DNA of 64,000 nucleotides, taken from NCBI GenBank assembly GCA_033675265.1, contig JAUJYZ010000265.1, forward strand, positions 1-64,000. The letters are read 5' to 3'. The notes beneath the pieces were generated by a model, which saw nothing but the letters and a program-made list of their open reading frames with translations, made no database searches and had not been told where the DNA came from. The stretch comes from Actinostola sp. cb2023. Lineage: Eukaryota > Cnidaria > Anthozoa > Actiniaria > Actinostolidae. How positions within the stretch are numbered: the first letter of the stretch is position 1; every line of letters starts with the position of its first letter. Shown here in pieces: positions 63,340 to 64,000 of this stretch. The translations under genes were made by a program, and so were the position numbers.

Positions 63340-63516
63340 CGCCTGTAATATCTTCTCGCAGAATAAGCCTTCGTGCGATGAAACTGTACTTCTCTGCTGT
63401 TGAATACCTTTTTACAACTTGAACAGATTCTGTAAGTGTATCCACTAACTATGCAATAGATTAATCTTTGCGGGTTTAAAATATCTCTGACAGTACTCGC
63501 AACAAACTTTCTCCAT
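63336..63516 (-). pseudogene. Small zinc-finger gene between integrase and polymerase, frameshifted
   Basis: ATG at 63516 in GAATATATGG. The N-terminal CCEYCQRYF pattern gives one C-x2-C. After a frame change near 63445 a second unit, CSSCKKVFNSREVQFHRTKA, follows to a TAG overlapping the integrase stop. About 60 codons. Too short for gene prediction tools, but the start motif and cysteine spacing support it. Confidence 0.45.
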
Positions 63517-63537
63517 ATATTCTAGCTTATTGAAACC

Positions 63538-64000
63538 TCAGATAGAGTGGGTGTGAATTTGATCTGTGAGAATATTCCTTTTGTCATCTTCTCTTGACAA
63601 AGCTACTTTATTTACTGTTTCTGAAAAGAGCTGGTGCTTGTAACTTCTAATCACATTCATCTTTCGCATGACTTTAACTCCAGAGAACAGACAATTCTTA
63701 TAATCATCAAATTCAAGATCCTTCTTTACAACAGACTTCTTAATGCCCTTGCATTTCTTTTCCTCTTTATCCTCTATTTTGTAAGCGTACAGTTTACTTC
63801 TCAAACCGACGAACTCAGTTATTTCGCCTTCTGCAGCAGTTTCATCTTTCATCATTCCAATTACTTTCTTATTAGTCCATTTACCAATCGGATGATCTTT
63901 TGGATAAGCACTTGTATCAAATCTAGAAACAATATCATCTTGGATGTCTTTATATAGAAATCTTCGCTCTCTATCTCATACATCAGCGAGTCCGTATCTG
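63538..64000 (-). pseudogene. Family B (protein-primed) DNA polymerase, C-terminal end, partial
   Basis: From the window end the minus strand first encodes DTDSLMYEIESEDFY, containing the motif C D-T-D of family B polymerases. An extra AT near 63950 shifts the frame. The following 130 codons are open to 63538 with FDTSAYPKDHPIGKW, ITEFVGLRSKLYAYK, CKGIKKSVVKK and MRKMNVIRSYKHQLF, all typical of the C-terminus of Polinton polymerases. The rest of the gene lies outside the window. It replicates the linear element using a terminal protein primer in this family. Confidence 0.8.

Larger units (their letters stand above)
43690..64000. mobile_element. Polinton/Maverick (adintovirus-like) element, copy R, runs off the window
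   Basis: Contains the same gene set as copy L in inverted orientation plus penton-like, extra membrane, tail-anchored and DNA polymerase genes. The left limit is uncertain (somewhere near 42.3-43.7 kb) and no terminal inverted repeat was recognised. The right end lies beyond the window. A BEL/Pao element of 7,327 bp is inserted at 44738-52064, so the visible Polinton is about 13 kb. No adenovirus-type protease gene was found in the visible part. Confidence 0.85.

Overview
This window looks like nuclear DNA from an invertebrate animal, most likely a cnidarian, or possibly a sponge-grade or related marine animal. It is AT-rich and gene-poor, with short GT-AG introns. It is packed with eukaryotic mobile elements: Polinton/Maverick (adintovirus-like), BEL/Pao, PIF/Harbinger, Tc1/mariner, L1-like LINE, Penelope-like RT/GIY-YIG and many MITEs. 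No rRNA, tRNA, bacterial operon or CRISPR array was recognised. The taxonomic guess rests on remembered resemblance of repeat families to those common in cnidarian genomes, not on a search.

Layout. 1-2.4 kb: flanking DNA with two foldback MITEs and a small SANT-like fragment. 2.43-8.31 kb: one PIF/Harbinger transposon with matched terminal inverted repeats and TTA target duplications. It holds a frameshifted HARBI1-type transposase and a Myb/SANT gene split by a second, TTAA-flanked element, which carries a P2X7-ballast-domain gene and a DDE-like gene. 8.5-16.33 kb: a truncated Polinton/adintovirus-like copy (copy L). 16.4-18.2 kb: a decayed second HARBI1-type transposase. 18.4-21.65 kb: remains of an L1-like LINE. 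21.8-22.9 kb: a decayed multi-copy repeat protein. 24-27 kb: a diverged direct duplication around an LTR/PBS fragment. 27-31.5 kb: RecQ-like helicase remains, a 45-bp minisatellite, MITEs and exons of an unknown gene. 34.9-38.9 kb: exons of a DUF6589-type element gene. 39.0-40.9 kb: a Tc1-like DD34E transposase with a convergent SHOCT-like gene. 42.3-64 kb: a longer Polinton copy in inverted orientation (copy R), interrupted by a complete 7.3-kb BEL/Pao retrotransposon.

The most interesting system is the Polinton/adintovirus-like element. Copies L and R share an integrase, a capsid-like protein (MCP candidate), a packaging ATPase, a protein of unknown function, a BRO-N/VRR-NUC/zinc-finger fusion, a possible sliding clamp, a poxvirus VLTF-3-like late transcription factor, a five-finger C2H2 protein inside a ~63-bp repeat array, three small membrane proteins and the start of a long coiled-coil membrane protein. 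Copy R adds a penton-like gene, another membrane protein, a tail-anchored protein split by the BEL/Pao insertion, a small zinc-finger gene and the C-terminal end of a family B DNA polymerase with its DTDS motif. Nearly every one of these genes begins inside a TATATATG-like motif. This resembles a virus late-promoter/initiator overlapping the start codon, and it fits with the element encoding its own VLTF-3-like factor. The two copies are nearly identical over most of their length but clearly diverged across the ATPase and the following gene, which suggests recombination between element lineages.

Many genes are broken by 1-2 base indels in homopolymers or AT runs, often in only one of the two copies. 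Some of these may be assembly errors rather than real decay.
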